Origin: VXMO01 sp034422835
GTDB taxonomy: Bacteria > Chloroflexota > Dehalococcoidia > UBA6926
DNA length: 64,000 nt
NCBI GenBank assembly: GCA_034422835.1
Contig: DAOUJJ010000007.1
Coordinates: 186,001 to 250,000, forward strand
Direction: 5' to 3'
Below, piece after piece: positions 8,171-16,815 of this stretch. How positions within the stretch are numbered: the stretch's first letter is position 1; each line of letters starts with the position of its first letter. Made by a program: the position numbers and the translations under genes. Under the pieces are notes generated by a model, which was not told the origin of the DNA, made no database searches, and was given only the letters and a program-made list of their open reading frames with translations.

Positions 8171-9405
8171 GATGCCGACTCCACCAGCGTTTCAACGGGG
8201 TGATATGCACCATCAGTGCCAATCACGGTGAGGTAAACCGCGTCTGAGCCCTGGTTGTCATTTTCCCCGAATTGCAGCCTGAATCCGTCGATACTGAGCA
8301 AGCGCGCATTTTGCAATGAGCGCAGGAAACATTCCCGATTCATTTCCTCTCGGCAAGCCGCAACGCCCGTGGCAGCAAGCCTGCCTGCAATATATCCTTC
8401 AAGTGAATAGACGTTGGCCTCCGCGTTCTCATCATACGCGTGAAGGGCATTCTCAAAGGTCAGGACAATCTGTTCAGTTTCCCTGGTTATCAGGGGCATC
8501 ACCTGTGTGGCATACACTCCTGCGCCGCTGTTTCCCAACTGTTCCAGCAGGCGGTTGTTACCCGCCACGGAAACCGTGTAGAACTGCGTGTGCAGGCCGG
8601 TCCGGTTAGCCCACTTGATCATTGCAACTACAGGCTCAAACGTCCCAATCAGCAGTACGGCTTCCGGGTGGGCCGGCGCAATGTCCAGCAAGGCTGACTT
8701 GATTGCATTTGTATTCGCGGTGTAGAGCCCCACCGCAGCGGGTTCCATGTCGTGCGCTCTCAACGCCTGGCGCGCTCCCGCGTAACCGCTCCGCCCAAAG
8801 GCATCATCCTGGTACAACAAACCAATGCGTGTTGCCCCGCGTCTTTCAATAAGATAGTCAATCACCGCCTGCGTCTCCTGTTTATAGGAGGCGCGAAGGT
8901 TTATCACGTTGTCCGGCGCTCCCTCGCGCAGGAATTCCGCGCCTGTGTACGGGGCGATGACCGGAATCCCTTCCTGCGCCGCTATGGGCAGAACCGCGCG
9001 CACTGTTGGAGTACCGGCAGAGCCAAGAATCGCAAAGACCTGTTCCTGTTCAATGAAACGGTCTATATTCCCGAGCGCCTTTGCCGGATCGTAGTCGTCA
9101 TCCAGTGTGATGAGGCTGAGCTTGCGTCCGTTCACTCCACCGCGAGAGTTAATCTCGTTGAATGCAGCCTCGATCCCTATTTGGAGGCTTGTCCCAACCT
9201 CCCCGAAATCGACAGATTGTCCGAACACAACCTGATCACGTGTGACACCCGGTGTTTCAACAGTCTGATCCGGCGTTGCTTCAGGCTCCGGTGTCGAGAC
9301 CTCAGATTGCTCAAGGAGGCCGATTTCCGGCAGGCAAGCACCCAGCAACGCCACGGCTCCGAAAGCCACGACAAACGCTATTCGGGCTAGCTTGGGATTT
9401 ACCAT
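8167..9405 (-). CDS. Periplasmic ligand-binding lipoprotein, LivK/type-1 fold
   Basis: This is a 412-residue secreted protein with a lipoprotein signal (LLGAC about residue 24), then a type-1 periplasmic binding fold typical of branched-chain amino-acid or amide receptors (FGQSVDFGEVGTSLQIG, AFNEINSRGGVNGRKL, IGLLYQDDAFGRSG). No ABC permease or ATPase for such a ligand lies nearby. Instead the gene sits inside a signalling operon, overlapping the sensor kinase gene by 4 bases. I infer that it captures a small molecule and presents it to the kinase sensor domain, as TorT or LuxP do, rather than feeding a transporter. The ligand is unknown. Confidence 0.88.
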   Translation of the reverse strand: MVNPKLARIAFVVAFGAVALLGACLPEIGLLEQSEVSTPEPEATPDQTVETPGVTRDQVVFGQSVDFGEVGTSLQIGIEAAFNEINSRGGVNGRKLSLITLDDDYDPAKALGNIDRFIEQEQVFAILGSAGTPTVRAVLPIAAQEGIPVIAPYTGAEFLREGAPDNVINLRASYKQETQAVIDYLIERRGATRIGLLYQDDAFGRSGYAGARQALRAHDMEPAAVGLYTANTNAIKSALLDIAPAHPEAVLLIGTFEPVVAMIKWANRTGLHTQFYTVSVAGNNRLLEQLGNSGAGVYATQVMPLITRETEQIVLTFENALHAYDENAEANVYSLEGYIAGRLAATGVAACREEMNRECFLRSLQNARLLSIDGFRLQFGENDNQGSDAVYLTVIGTDGAYHPVETLVESAS

Positions 9406-9418
9406 TCCAGCCTCGCTG

Positions 9419-9829
9419 CTAAAGCTTGGCGACCAACTTCATCCTGTTCTTATTATCTGCCCGACTGTAGGAAACGTCATCCATGATTGTTCGGACAATG
9501 TGGATACCCCATCCGCCGATTCGACGATCCATCATCGGCCCCTCGAGGTCAGGCTGAGGCGCATCACTGATTGGGTTGAAAGGCCGCCCATCATCGACAA
9601 TCTCTATCGTAACTTTGGCGTCCTCTGTCTTCACGGACAAATCGATATAGTGAATCTCCTCATCGGTATAGCCATAGTTCATGATATTGAGGGTCAGCTC
9701 TTCAAGAACCAGGTTGATCTTGTAAACCAACTCAAGCGGCCACCCGCTCTCCTCAGCAAGTTCTTCTATGGCGGCAGTAATGCGGTCCAACTCATCATGC
9801 TTGGACTCAATGGTCATGGAGATGTTCAC
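9419..9829 (-). CDS. RsbW-like anti-sigma regulatory factor / serine kinase
   Basis: This is a 136-residue GHKL-fold protein. The N-box is ELTLNIMNYGY, followed by IEIVDDGRPFNP and the glycine-rich lid GGWGIHIV. It belongs to the HATPase_c_2 family used in partner switching, where the kinase phosphorylates a STAS antagonist and binds a sigma factor or other target. It lies between the receiver-phosphatase and the binding lipoprotein on the same strand, with 9-13 nt gaps. No sigma-factor gene is adjacent, so the controlled target is unknown. Confidence 0.9.
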   Translation of the reverse strand: MNISMTIESKHDELDRITAAIEELAEESGWPLELVYKINLVLEELTLNIMNYGYTDEEIHYIDLSVKTEDAKVTIEIVDDGRPFNPISDAPQPDLEGPMMDRRIGGWGIHIVRTIMDDVSYSRADNKNRMKLVAKL

Positions 9830-9838
9830 AGTGACGTC

Positions 9839-11050
9839 CTAGTCGTCCCTTCGCAGCACGAGACAGGTGATGTCATCATGCTGTGCCGCGGACCCTGCAA
9901 ATTCCTTGATCACATCGATCACGGCAAGGGCCGTGCTCTCAGGGTCTTTGGGCGGCGACTGCGCAAAGTAATCACGGACCCGCTGTATGCCCATCGGCTC
10001 CTGGGCTTCGTTCATGGCCTCGGTGACGCCGTCCGTCACGAAGATAACGCTGTCACCGGGCGCAAGATCGACACTGTTCTCCATGTATTCGTATTCCGGC
10101 GCAACACCCAGAACGATGCCCTGGGTAAGGGGAAGCTCTTCGGATGAGCCGTCCGCACGGACGAGCAAAGGCGGATTCTCCCCGCCGCTGGCATAGGTCA
10201 GTCGGCCGGACCGGGGATCGAAGACGGAATAAAGGACGGTGACAAACATGCCCGTTTCATTGTCTTCAACCAGGAGGCTGTTTACTTCAGTGAGGACTTC
10301 ACCGGGATGCCCTTTACCCACGGCTGCGCCCTTGAGCAAGGTGCGAGAGGACATCATGAAGAGGCCCGCGGCAACTCCTTTGTCAGACACATCCGCCACT
10401 ACCAGTCCGATGCGGTCGAACTGGAGGCGCATCAAGTCGAAGAAATCACCTCCGATGTTCCTCGCCGGGCGCATGGTTCCATAGACTGAATAGCCGGCGC
10501 CGGTCGGGAAAACGGTTGGCAGGATAGACTGCTGCATGTTCTTTGCGACATCCAACTCATTTTGGATGGCAACCAGGCGATCCCGAACGCTCAGGGCGTC
10601 TCGCAGTTCCTGGATATGCCGCAGCGTTCGATCAATGGTAACCCGCAGATCGTCGAAGTCCACCGGTTTGGTAATGAAGTCGAACGCGCCGCGATTCATC
10701 GCGGTTCGAATATTCTGCATGTCTCCATAGGCGGAGATGATGACGGAGCGGACATTGGGCTTTGCTTTCGGAATCTCCTGGAGGAGGGTAAGCCCGTCCA
10801 TCTGGGGCATATTGATGTCTGACAACACCATATCGATGTCGTCGTCGTTCTCTAATTCCTTAAGGGCTTCTACGCCGTTCTGGGCGAATACGAAGCTGTA
10901 GCGACCTGATCGAATCTCCCGACGCATTCGCTGACGGACGAGCGGCTCAAGATCAGGCTCGTCATCAACGACAAGAATTTTGTAGCCTTGTTGATCGTCC
11001 TGGAGTTCTTCAGTCTGCTCGGTGTTTTCACTGGAAACGTCAGTGGTCAT
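9839..11050 (-). CDS. Response regulator with PP2C (RsbU/SpoIIE) phosphatase output
   Basis: This is a 403-residue cytosolic protein. After an acidic N-tail comes a receiver domain (ILVVDDEPD, phospho-acceptor in LSDINMPQMDG, ISAYGD, TKPVD; about 25-145). A short coiled linker leads to an RsbU-type PP2C domain (ARNIGGDFFD, VVADVSDKGVAAGLFM, GGENPP, VTDGVTEAMN). Such proteins dephosphorylate a phospho-STAS antagonist when their receiver is activated. The STAS gene is 76 nt upstream and the RsbW-like kinase 9 nt downstream, so the whole partner-switching module is present. Confidence 0.93.
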   Translation of the reverse strand: MTTDVSSENTEQTEELQDDQQGYKILVVDDEPDLEPLVRQRMRREIRSGRYSFVFAQNGVEALKELENDDDIDMVLSDINMPQMDGLTLLQEIPKAKPNVRSVIISAYGDMQNIRTAMNRGAFDFITKPVDFDDLRVTIDRTLRHIQELRDALSVRDRLVAIQNELDVAKNMQQSILPTVFPTGAGYSVYGTMRPARNIGGDFFDLMRLQFDRIGLVVADVSDKGVAAGLFMMSSRTLLKGAAVGKGHPGEVLTEVNSLLVEDNETGMFVTVLYSVFDPRSGRLTYASGGENPPLLVRADGSSEELPLTQGIVLGVAPEYEYMENSVDLAPGDSVIFVTDGVTEAMNEAQEPMGIQRVRDYFAQSPPKDPESTALAVIDVIKEFAGSAAQHDDITCLVLRRDD

Positions 11051-11126
11051 GAGCCTCCCTCAAGGCGTTCCGTTGAACTGAAAACAGGCCGAACCATTAC
11101 TGCATGGGCCCATGGCCCTGCCCAAT

Positions 11127-11468
11127 TCACTTTGAGATAGCTGCGGCTGCCTCGGCCCGTGTCTCATGGATCGCGATAATGTTGTCGAATCCACTGATCT
11201 TGAAGACCTCGCGAATAGGCTCTGTCAGTGAGCACAAAGCCAATTGTCCTCCTTGACGCTGGAGAGTCTTGGCTGTCAGCAAGATCACTCGCATCCCTGC
11301 GCTGCTGATATACGACACGTTCTCGAAATCGATAATCAGAGCCTTGTCCTCGGGCTGAATTACGTTCTCCAGCGCAGCCTGGAATTCCTGCGCGCTCCCA
11401 CTGTCTATCCTACCCTCCGTCTTGGCGACGACGGTTACCTGGTCTCTCTCAGCATCGACTTTCAGCAC
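11127..11468 (-). CDS. STAS-domain anti-sigma factor antagonist
   Basis: This is a 113-residue single STAS domain with the phospho-acceptor region VSYISSAGMRVI, in which the second serine is the likely target. The start is the GTG at 11468 with GGGAGG 5 nt upstream. It is the first gene of the five-gene signalling operon running to 5834. In its unphosphorylated form it should bind the RsbW-like kinase. The roughly 200-nt gap to tRNA-Leu upstream must hold the operon promoter, but I see no clear -35/-10 pair there. Confidence 0.92.
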   Translation of the reverse strand: MLKVDAERDQVTVVAKTEGRIDSGSAQEFQAALENVIQPEDKALIIDFENVSYISSAGMRVILLTAKTLQRQGGQLALCSLTEPIREVFKISGFDNIIAIHETRAEAAAAISK

Positions 11469-11670
11469 GGTAACCTCCCACGGTACCCATATGGATTATC
11501 GGTAGTATGCCATACCGCAGACTACTCGACTAGCAATCTTACCAGTTGTCATCCTTTCTACCACACGAATCAGGCCTAATCATGCCGCTAGTTGCCGATT
11601 GCTGCAAATCGATCAACCCGGATTCGCCCGACAGGTTCAAACTGTCGCATAATGAACGAACCGGTTTTAT

Positions 11671-11756
11671 GCCGAAGTGGCGGAATGGCAGACGCGACGG
11701 TCTCAAACACCGTTGGGGGCAACCCCGTGTCGGTTCGACTCCGACCTTCGGCACCA
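11671..11756 (+). tRNA. tRNA-Leu (anticodon CAA)
   Basis: This is a class II tRNA with acceptor GCCGAAG/CTTCGGC, anticodon stem ACGGT/ACCGT, loop CTCAAAC (anticodon CAA), a long variable arm (TGGGGGCAACCCCG) and an encoded ACCA end. All positions are standard for leucine. Confidence 0.95.
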
Positions 11757-11819
11757 ATTGAGACGGTCTGGGGGTGCCACCTCTCCGTTCTCAGAGTGAA
11801 TGGGCGCGGCACACGGCTT

Positions 11820-11893
11820 TGCCCGGTGGTGCAGTGGTAGCACAGGGGACTTTGGATCCTCTGACCCAGGTTCGAATCCTGGCCGGGCAGCCA
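11820..11893 (+). tRNA. tRNA-Gln (anticodon TTG)
   Basis: The acceptor is TGCCCGG/CCGGGCA with U1-A72 typical of glutamine tRNAs. The D-arm is GTGCAGTGGTAGCAC, the anticodon stem GGGGA/TCCTC with loop CTTTGGA (anticodon TTG), the T-arm CCAGG/CCTGG, and GCCA is encoded at the end. It lies 63 nt after tRNA-Leu and is probably co-transcribed with it. The epimerase leader begins about 20 nt after its 3' end. Confidence 0.94.
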
Positions 11894-11911
11894 TAACGAC
11901 AACTCGATCAC

Positions 11912-11926
11912 GGGAGGTTCAGCATT
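11912..11926 (+). promoter_or_regulatory. Ribosome binding site followed by candidate ATT start codon
   Basis: GGGAGG at 11912-11917 is followed after 6 nt by ATT at 11924, in frame with the epimerase. Between the upstream in-frame TAA (11894-11896) and the Rossmann motif there is no ATG, and the only GTG (11963) falls inside the first beta-strand and has no Shine-Dalgarno site. The site therefore decides the start in favour of ATT. Confidence 0.5.
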
Positions 11927-12889
11927 ACTTCGGAACGCGATTCCGGTCGGCCACGGGCACTGGTGACAGGCGGAGCGGGATTCATCGGTTCGCGACTCGT
12001 CAAGCGCCTTGCCAGTGACGGCTGGCAGGTCGCCGTCGTTGACGATCTCTCGTCTTCGCCGATCAATGACCGGGAATCGTCCACCATCCCTCTTCACAAA
12101 CTGGATATCGCCGATCCTGCCCTCGCAGATGTTCTTTCGGAACACCAACCGGAAATCGTCTTTCATCTCGCTGCCCAAGTCTCGGTTGCCCGCTCAATGC
12201 GCGAACCGGATTTGGACGTTCATACCAACATCGTTGGCGGCATCAATCTTCTCCAGCAGTGCGTCCGATTCGGCGTTAGGCGCGTCGTGCTGTTTTCGAC
12301 CGGAGGCGCTCTCTATGGCGAGCCCGAGTACCTGCCCTGTGATGAGGCGCACCCTATCAAGCCGCTCTCCGTCTACGGAGCGAGCAAGCACGCGCTGGAG
12401 CAGTACACGCGCGTCATTGCCAAGACGAACGGCATTGACCATACGATCCTACGCCCCGGCAACGTGTATGGCCCGGGACAGGATCCACACGGCGAGGCCG
12501 GCGTCGTTGCGATCTTTGGCTTGAAAATGCTGGCCGGTGAAGATGTCACCATCTACGGCAACGGCGAGCAGGAGCGTGATTACGTTTACGTTGATGACGT
12601 CGTGAACGCGACCCTCACCGTCGCACGCTCTGACGCGGCGCGGGGGGGCGTCTACAACATTGCCAGCGGCTCTCCAACATCCGTCAACGGTATTTTTGCC
12701 CTGCTTGCAGCGGAAACAGGGTATGAACGCGCACCTGTCCACGCGCCAGAACGGCCGGGCGACGTGAGCCGCATTTACCTGGACACTTCCAGGGCGCGAG
12801 ATGAGCTTGGCTGGACGCCGGAGATCGACCTGCGTGAGGGCATCACTCGAACCGTCGCCGCCCTCCGTCACGCCCCTCGTTCGCCCTGA
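11924..12889 (+). CDS. NAD-dependent epimerase/dehydratase, UDP-glucose 4-epimerase-like
   Basis: This extended short-chain dehydrogenase has about 321 residues. The Rossmann motif is ALVTGGAGFIGSRLV, then VDDLSS, HLAAQVSV and STGGALYGE. The catalytic YGASK motif follows, with a substrate domain (LRPGNVYGPGQDP, GEQERDYVYVDDVV). The pattern fits nucleotide-sugar 4-epimerases (GalE/WbpP group), probably feeding glycan synthesis in the cytosol. The start is taken at ATT 11924 because of the site just upstream; using GTG 11963 would remove half of the first strand of the NAD fold. It stands 30 nt behind tRNA-Gln and before the MTHFR gene. Confidence 0.85.
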   Translation: MTSERDSGRPRALVTGGAGFIGSRLVKRLASDGWQVAVVDDLSSSPINDRESSTIPLHKLDIADPALADVLSEHQPEIVFHLAAQVSVARSMREPDLDVHTNIVGGINLLQQCVRFGVRRVVLFSTGGALYGEPEYLPCDEAHPIKPLSVYGASKHALEQYTRVIAKTNGIDHTILRPGNVYGPGQDPHGEAGVVAIFGLKMLAGEDVTIYGNGEQERDYVYVDDVVNATLTVARSDAARGGVYNIASGSPTSVNGIFALLAAETGYERAPVHAPERPGDVSRIYLDTSRARDELGWTPEIDLREGITRTVAALRHAPRSP

Positions 12890-13005
12890 GCGTAGAGCAC
12901 TGCCTCCCCTACACGTCTTTCCCGCACAATCGGTAACCTATATCGTGAATCAAACACAACAACCTTCACGTCCACCGACTTTGAAACTTGAGTACTTCAA
13001 CTGAC

Positions 13006-13932
13006 ATGTCTTCATCTATCCCGCCAGCCGGGCAGCCCACTGCCCTCTTGCAGAAACTGCATGACGGCGAGTTCGTGACGACGGTGGAAGTCCATCCGCC
13101 GCGCGGATTCTCGCTTGATCGCACGCTAGCCAGCCTCAAGGCGCTCATGGAAAAGGTCCACATCGATGCATTCAACGCGACTGACGTGCCATTAGCGCAG
13201 GCCCGTATGAGCGCAATCACGTTGAGTGTCCTCTTGCAGCGGCACACGGGAGTGGAGGCGATCCTGCACACTGCCACACGGAATCGGAATGTCCTTGCGC
13301 TGCACTCGGACCTCATCGGGGCGCATGCCCTGAATGTACGGAACGTGTACGTCTTTCGCGGTGATAACCCCTCAATCGGCGACTATCCGGACGCAAGCAG
13401 TCTTTCCGATGTGACGTCCTCACAGTTGATCAGCGCTCTCAGCCGTCTGAACGCGGGCGCGGAAGTTGCGGGTCACACGCTGTCGGAGCCTGCCTCATTC
13501 GCGATCGCCTGCGCTCTAAGTCCCAACGCGCCCCACGTGGACGAAGAACTCGCGAGCCTGAAGCGCAAGGTTGATGCCGGAGCGCACTACATCATGACGC
13601 AAACGGTCTTTGATCCTGAGCCGGTGCGGCGATTTCACGACCTGCTTGGCGGATTTCCCTTACCCGTCGTGCTCAGCGTGCTCCCGCTGCAGAGCGCGCG
13701 CCACGCGGAGTTTCTCCACAACAACGTCCCCGGCATGGTGATTCCTGAACCGATACGGCGGAGGCTACATGCGGCGGGGGACAACGGCCGCGCGGAAGGG
13801 GCGGCTATCGCTCGCGAACTTATCGAGGAAACGCGCGGGATGATTGCCGGCGTCTACATGATCCCGTCATTCGGACGCTATGACGTGGTAGCAGACGTAT
13901 TGGCGGATGATCCGCCGATTACAGGTGCATGA
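13006..13932 (+). CDS. metF: Methylenetetrahydrofolate reductase family protein
   Basis: This is about 308 residues with the MTHFR TIM-barrel pattern: VTTVEVHPPRG near the N-terminus (the catalytic glutamate strand), VYVFRGDNP, then KRKVDAGAHYIMTQTVFDP. It reduces 5,10-methylene-THF to 5-methyl-THF with FAD for methionine synthesis. The homocysteine-methyltransferase domain found in some homologs is absent. Starts at TTG 12988 or ATG 13006 are both possible, neither with a good Shine-Dalgarno site; I use the ATG. The last 14 bases overlap tail-to-tail with apt on the other strand. Confidence 0.85.
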   Translation: MSSSIPPAGQPTALLQKLHDGEFVTTVEVHPPRGFSLDRTLASLKALMEKVHIDAFNATDVPLAQARMSAITLSVLLQRHTGVEAILHTATRNRNVLALHSDLIGAHALNVRNVYVFRGDNPSIGDYPDASSLSDVTSSQLISALSRLNAGAEVAGHTLSEPASFAIACALSPNAPHVDEELASLKRKVDAGAHYIMTQTVFDPEPVRRFHDLLGGFPLPVVLSVLPLQSARHAEFLHNNVPGMVIPEPIRRRLHAAGDNGRAEGAAIARELIEETRGMIAGVYMIPSFGRYDVVADVLADDPPITGA

Positions 13933-14452
13933 CCGTGTGGACGGGGTAGTCCCCCAAACGCGCGCGTCCCGGTAAGTCTGCCAGTTCGATCAGGACTGTC
14001 GCCCCAACCGTCACTCCACCCGCCTTGTGAACGAGGTCCTCTGCCGCTTTCAGTGTCCCGCCCGTCGCGAGCAGATCATCCACCAGGACGGCGCGCTGCC
14101 CCGGCTGAATGCCGTCCTCATGTATCTCGACAGTGGTTGATCCGTACTCCAGCGCATACTCGACGCTGATTGTCTTGTGGGGCAGCTTGCCGACTTTGCG
14201 AACGGGAGTAAGGGGCACATCCAACGCCCGTGCCATTGGTGCGCCGAACAGATATCCACGAGCTTCGACGGCGACGATGACATCCAGCGGCATGGTTCCG
14301 GCGGCCTGCGTCATCCTGTCAATCGCCCAGGCAAAAGCCTCCGGATTATGCAGCAGGGGTGTGATGTCACGAAACAGGATCCCTTGTTCAGGAAAGTCCG
14401 GTATTTCACGGATCAGGTGCTCGTAGCTCGTTACGCTTCCCGCGCCCGACAT
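13919..14452 (-). CDS. apt: Adenine phosphoribosyltransferase
   Basis: This is a 177-residue cytosolic enzyme converting adenine and PRPP to AMP in purine salvage. Family motifs are IREIPDFPEQGILFRDITPLL, VAVEARGYLFGAP and the PRPP loop AVLVDDLLATGGT. The ATG at 14452 was chosen because a G-rich Shine-Dalgarno site precedes it and it gives the usual family length; the frame is open to 14521. The gene diverges from glmU, and the two 5' regions are less than 90 nt apart. Its 3' end overlaps that of metF by 14 nt. Confidence 0.93.
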   Translation of the reverse strand: MSGAGSVTSYEHLIREIPDFPEQGILFRDITPLLHNPEAFAWAIDRMTQAAGTMPLDVIVAVEARGYLFGAPMARALDVPLTPVRKVGKLPHKTISVEYALEYGSTTVEIHEDGIQPGQRAVLVDDLLATGGTLKAAEDLVHKAGGVTVGATVLIELADLPGRARLGDYPVHTVMHL

Positions 14453-14533
14453 TGTGCCCCCCTGACGTTCCCCCTGTGTATCATCCATCCTGTCACGTAG
14501 ATGATATTTGGCACAAGGCATTTCGGGGGACCG

Positions 14534-15895
14534 ATGACGAATTCACAAGGCAACGCCGCAACTGAGGCATGGGAATGTGTGGTGCTCGCAGCCGGCAAGG
14601 GATCACGGATGCGGACCTCATTTCCCAAGGTCCTGCACCACGTAGGCGGAATCTCAATAATTCAGCGAGTCCTGGACAGGCTTGACGAGGCGGGTTTCGC
14701 ACAGCCCCTCATCGTGCGGGACTCGTCACCCGCCTTACTGGAGGCCATGGGCATCACTCATCGATTCGTCGTACAGCCTCAGACTGATGGCACCGGCGGG
14801 GCGTTGAGGGCAGCGATAGCCGGCGCCAACTCTGATTCCAGCTCCCTGCTCATCGTCAACGGTGATCTGCCGCTGATTACGGCTGAATCCTTGATGACAC
14901 TCAGGAAATCTCACGAATCCGCGGACGGTTCTGTCGTTACTTTTTTCACCATGCGGACATCAAATAGCGCGGATTACGGGCGGATTCTACGTAATCCGGA
15001 CGGAAAGGCGGCGGAAATTGTGGAGGTCGGGGACTCGCGGTATGAGGACGCGCCGACGGAGGGGAATGCAGGGGTGTACGCCCTCGATCTTGCATGGGCG
15101 CGGACGGCGGTGGACCGCCTGCCCTTGCACGAGAACGGCGAGTATTACATCACTGACCTGGTCAAGCTGGCGGTGGCAGACGGACGTGGCGTGGAGACAG
15201 TGATAATCGATGCCGATGAGGCAATCGGGGTGAACACGCTGGTGGATCTGGCGGAGGCGGAGCGGGTGGCGCAGCGGCGGACGCTGGAAAGGCTTATGCT
15301 GTCCGGCGTCATCATCAGGGACCCGGCATCGACGTACATCGATGACACCGCGAGCATCGCGGCGGACACGGTCGTTCATCCGAATACGCATATCACGGGC
15401 ACGTCTGTTATCGGCGCAGGGTGCGAGATTGGGCCGGACACGCACATCGCTGATTCGGTAGTCGGCGAGGGCTGCGTCGTCCGTGGCTCGTGGCTGGATG
15501 AGGCCACGCTGGAGGACGGCGTCTCCGTGGGGCCGTTCGCGCGGCTGCGACCGGGCACGCATATCGGCAATGATGCGCACATCGGGAGCTTTGGGGAGAT
15601 CAAGGCGAGCCGGATTGGCAGTCGGACGGCGATGGGTCATTTCGGGTACGTGGGCGACGCCGAAATCGGGGACGACGTGAACATCGGCGCGGGCGCGGTG
15701 ACGTGCAATTTCGACGGGCAGGACAAATACTTGACGACGGTTGGCGACGGCGCGTTCATCGGCAGCGGCTCCCTGCTGGTTGCGCCCGTGGAGATTGGGG
15801 ATAAGGCGTACACGGCGGCGGGGTCCGTCGTGACACGGAATGTGGCAGAAGGCACGACGGTGGCAGGTGTTCCGGCGGAGGAGATCAGGCGGTGA
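14534..15895 (+). CDS. glmU: Bifunctional UDP-GlcNAc pyrophosphorylase / glucosamine-1-phosphate acetyltransferase
   Basis: This is about 453 residues. The N-terminal uridylyltransferase has CVVLAAGKGSRMRTS and QTDGTGGALRAA, then NGDLPLI. The C-terminal left-handed beta-helix has hexapeptide repeats (VVHPNTHITGTSVIGAG onward) and the acetyltransferase site region RLRPGTHIGNDAHIG. It makes UDP-GlcNAc for peptidoglycan and glycans. ATG 14534 is preceded by GGGGGA with short spacing. Together with uppP and glmS it forms a cell-wall precursor cluster, although uppP is on the other strand. Confidence 0.93.
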   Translation: MTNSQGNAATEAWECVVLAAGKGSRMRTSFPKVLHHVGGISIIQRVLDRLDEAGFAQPLIVRDSSPALLEAMGITHRFVVQPQTDGTGGALRAAIAGANSDSSSLLIVNGDLPLITAESLMTLRKSHESADGSVVTFFTMRTSNSADYGRILRNPDGKAAEIVEVGDSRYEDAPTEGNAGVYALDLAWARTAVDRLPLHENGEYYITDLVKLAVADGRGVETVIIDADEAIGVNTLVDLAEAERVAQRRTLERLMLSGVIIRDPASTYIDDTASIAADTVVHPNTHITGTSVIGAGCEIGPDTHIADSVVGEGCVVRGSWLDEATLEDGVSVGPFARLRPGTHIGNDAHIGSFGEIKASRIGSRTAMGHFGYVGDAEIGDDVNIGAGAVTCNFDGQDKYLTTVGDGAFIGSGSLLVAPVEIGDKAYTAAGSVVTRNVAEGTTVAGVPAEEIRR

Positions 15896-15904
15896 GGTGG
15901 GGTG

Positions 15905-15978
15905 ACCCTTCGACAGGCTCAGGGTGAACGGGGGGTGGAATCACCCTCACCCTAGCCCTCCCCCATCAAGGGGGAGGG
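15905..15978. repeat. Dispersed repeat copy plus 9-bp hairpin between convergent genes
   Basis: 15906-15931 is a copy of the dispersed element CCCTTCGACAGGCTCAGGG + TGAACGG. It is followed by a C-rich stretch and a perfect hairpin, CCCTCCCCC / GGGGGAGGG with loop ATCAA (15956-15978). It fills the gap between the glmU stop and the convergent uppP stop, and could end transcription from both sides. There is no T tract. Confidence 0.7.
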
Positions 15979-15980
15979 AA

Positions 15981-16772
15981 TCAAGATAGCAGGCCTATTA
16001 GGGCGCCGAGGGTCACGACGATTCCGGCGGCGGCAGCGAATCGCGCGAGTGTGACACGGCTCGCCCATGTGAGGATGGCGCGGATGGCGACGGTTCCAAC
16101 GATTGCCGCAGTCATCAGCGCCACGACGGCAGTCCAGCCGCCGATTGTGTCGGATGTACTGACGGCCAGCAGACCCGCGCCGATGCTCGCCGGTATGCCC
16201 ATGAGAACACTGAGCACGACGGCCTCGCGGTGACTGCAATCCCGCGCGAGCAGCACGGCGACGGTCAGGCCGGTTCGGCTAAGGCCTGGAATGACGGCAA
16301 GCGCCTGCGCGACACCGGCGATTATCGCGTCCCTGGGAGTGACATCATCCCTGCCCCGCTCGCCTTGCCACAGTCCACAGCGGATGGTGAATGCGGTGGC
16401 GATCATGGCGAGGCCGATGAGCAGCATCGCGACGCTGCCCAACAGGTCTGCAATCTCGCCCAGGATGAGGAAGAGAGGCACGCCGACAATCGCGGTGACG
16501 AGCGTGCTGAGGACGAGGAACGTGATGGGGGCGGAGAGCCGGAGGGGGGCGGCAAGGGATTCGCGGGCCATTGCGGCGATTTCGCCTCTCATGGCTATGG
16601 CTGCGGACAGAGCTGTTCCGGCGTGCAGCCACAGGGCAATGGCAATGGCGTCCGAGGGCGAGGCGTCCTCAATCCACGTGGAAACGAGGGCAACAACCCC
16701 CTGCGAGCTGACGGGAATCCACTCGGTAATTCCCTGGATGATGCCAAGCAGCAACGCGGACGATTCGGACAC
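15981..16772 (-). CDS. uppP: Undecaprenyl-diphosphate phosphatase, UppP/BacA family
   Basis: This is a 263-residue polytopic membrane enzyme that recycles undecaprenyl diphosphate to the monophosphate lipid carrier. The two active-site regions are GIIQGITEWIPVSSQG near the N-terminus and GLSRTGLTVAVLLARD, then GIPASIGAG in the second half. The SSQG form differs from the usual SSSGH, as in a divergent branch of the family. The start is GTG 16772 with AGGGGG 5 nt upstream. It diverges from glmS, and a hairpin lies in the shared upstream region. Confidence 0.88.
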   Translation of the reverse strand: MSESSALLLGIIQGITEWIPVSSQGVVALVSTWIEDASPSDAIAIALWLHAGTALSAAIAMRGEIAAMARESLAAPLRLSAPITFLVLSTLVTAIVGVPLFLILGEIADLLGSVAMLLIGLAMIATAFTIRCGLWQGERGRDDVTPRDAIIAGVAQALAVIPGLSRTGLTVAVLLARDCSHREAVVLSVLMGIPASIGAGLLAVSTSDTIGGWTAVVALMTAAIVGTVAIRAILTWASRVTLARFAAAAGIVVTLGALIGLLS

Positions 16773-16777
16773 GTAAA

Positions 16778-16799
16778 CCCCCTAGATAATTGTAGGGGG
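16778..16799. promoter_or_regulatory. Short inverted repeat in the uppP-glmS divergent region
   Basis: CCCCCTA (16778-16784) and TAGGGGG (16793-16799) form a 7-bp inverted repeat around GATAATTG. The minus strand carries a TACAAT hexamer here, and the Shine-Dalgarno site of uppP overlaps one arm. It could be an operator or a leader hairpin masking the uppP ribosome site. This is inference from position only. Confidence 0.3.
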
Positions 16800-16815
16800 G
16801 ACTTTCTCCCGTTCG

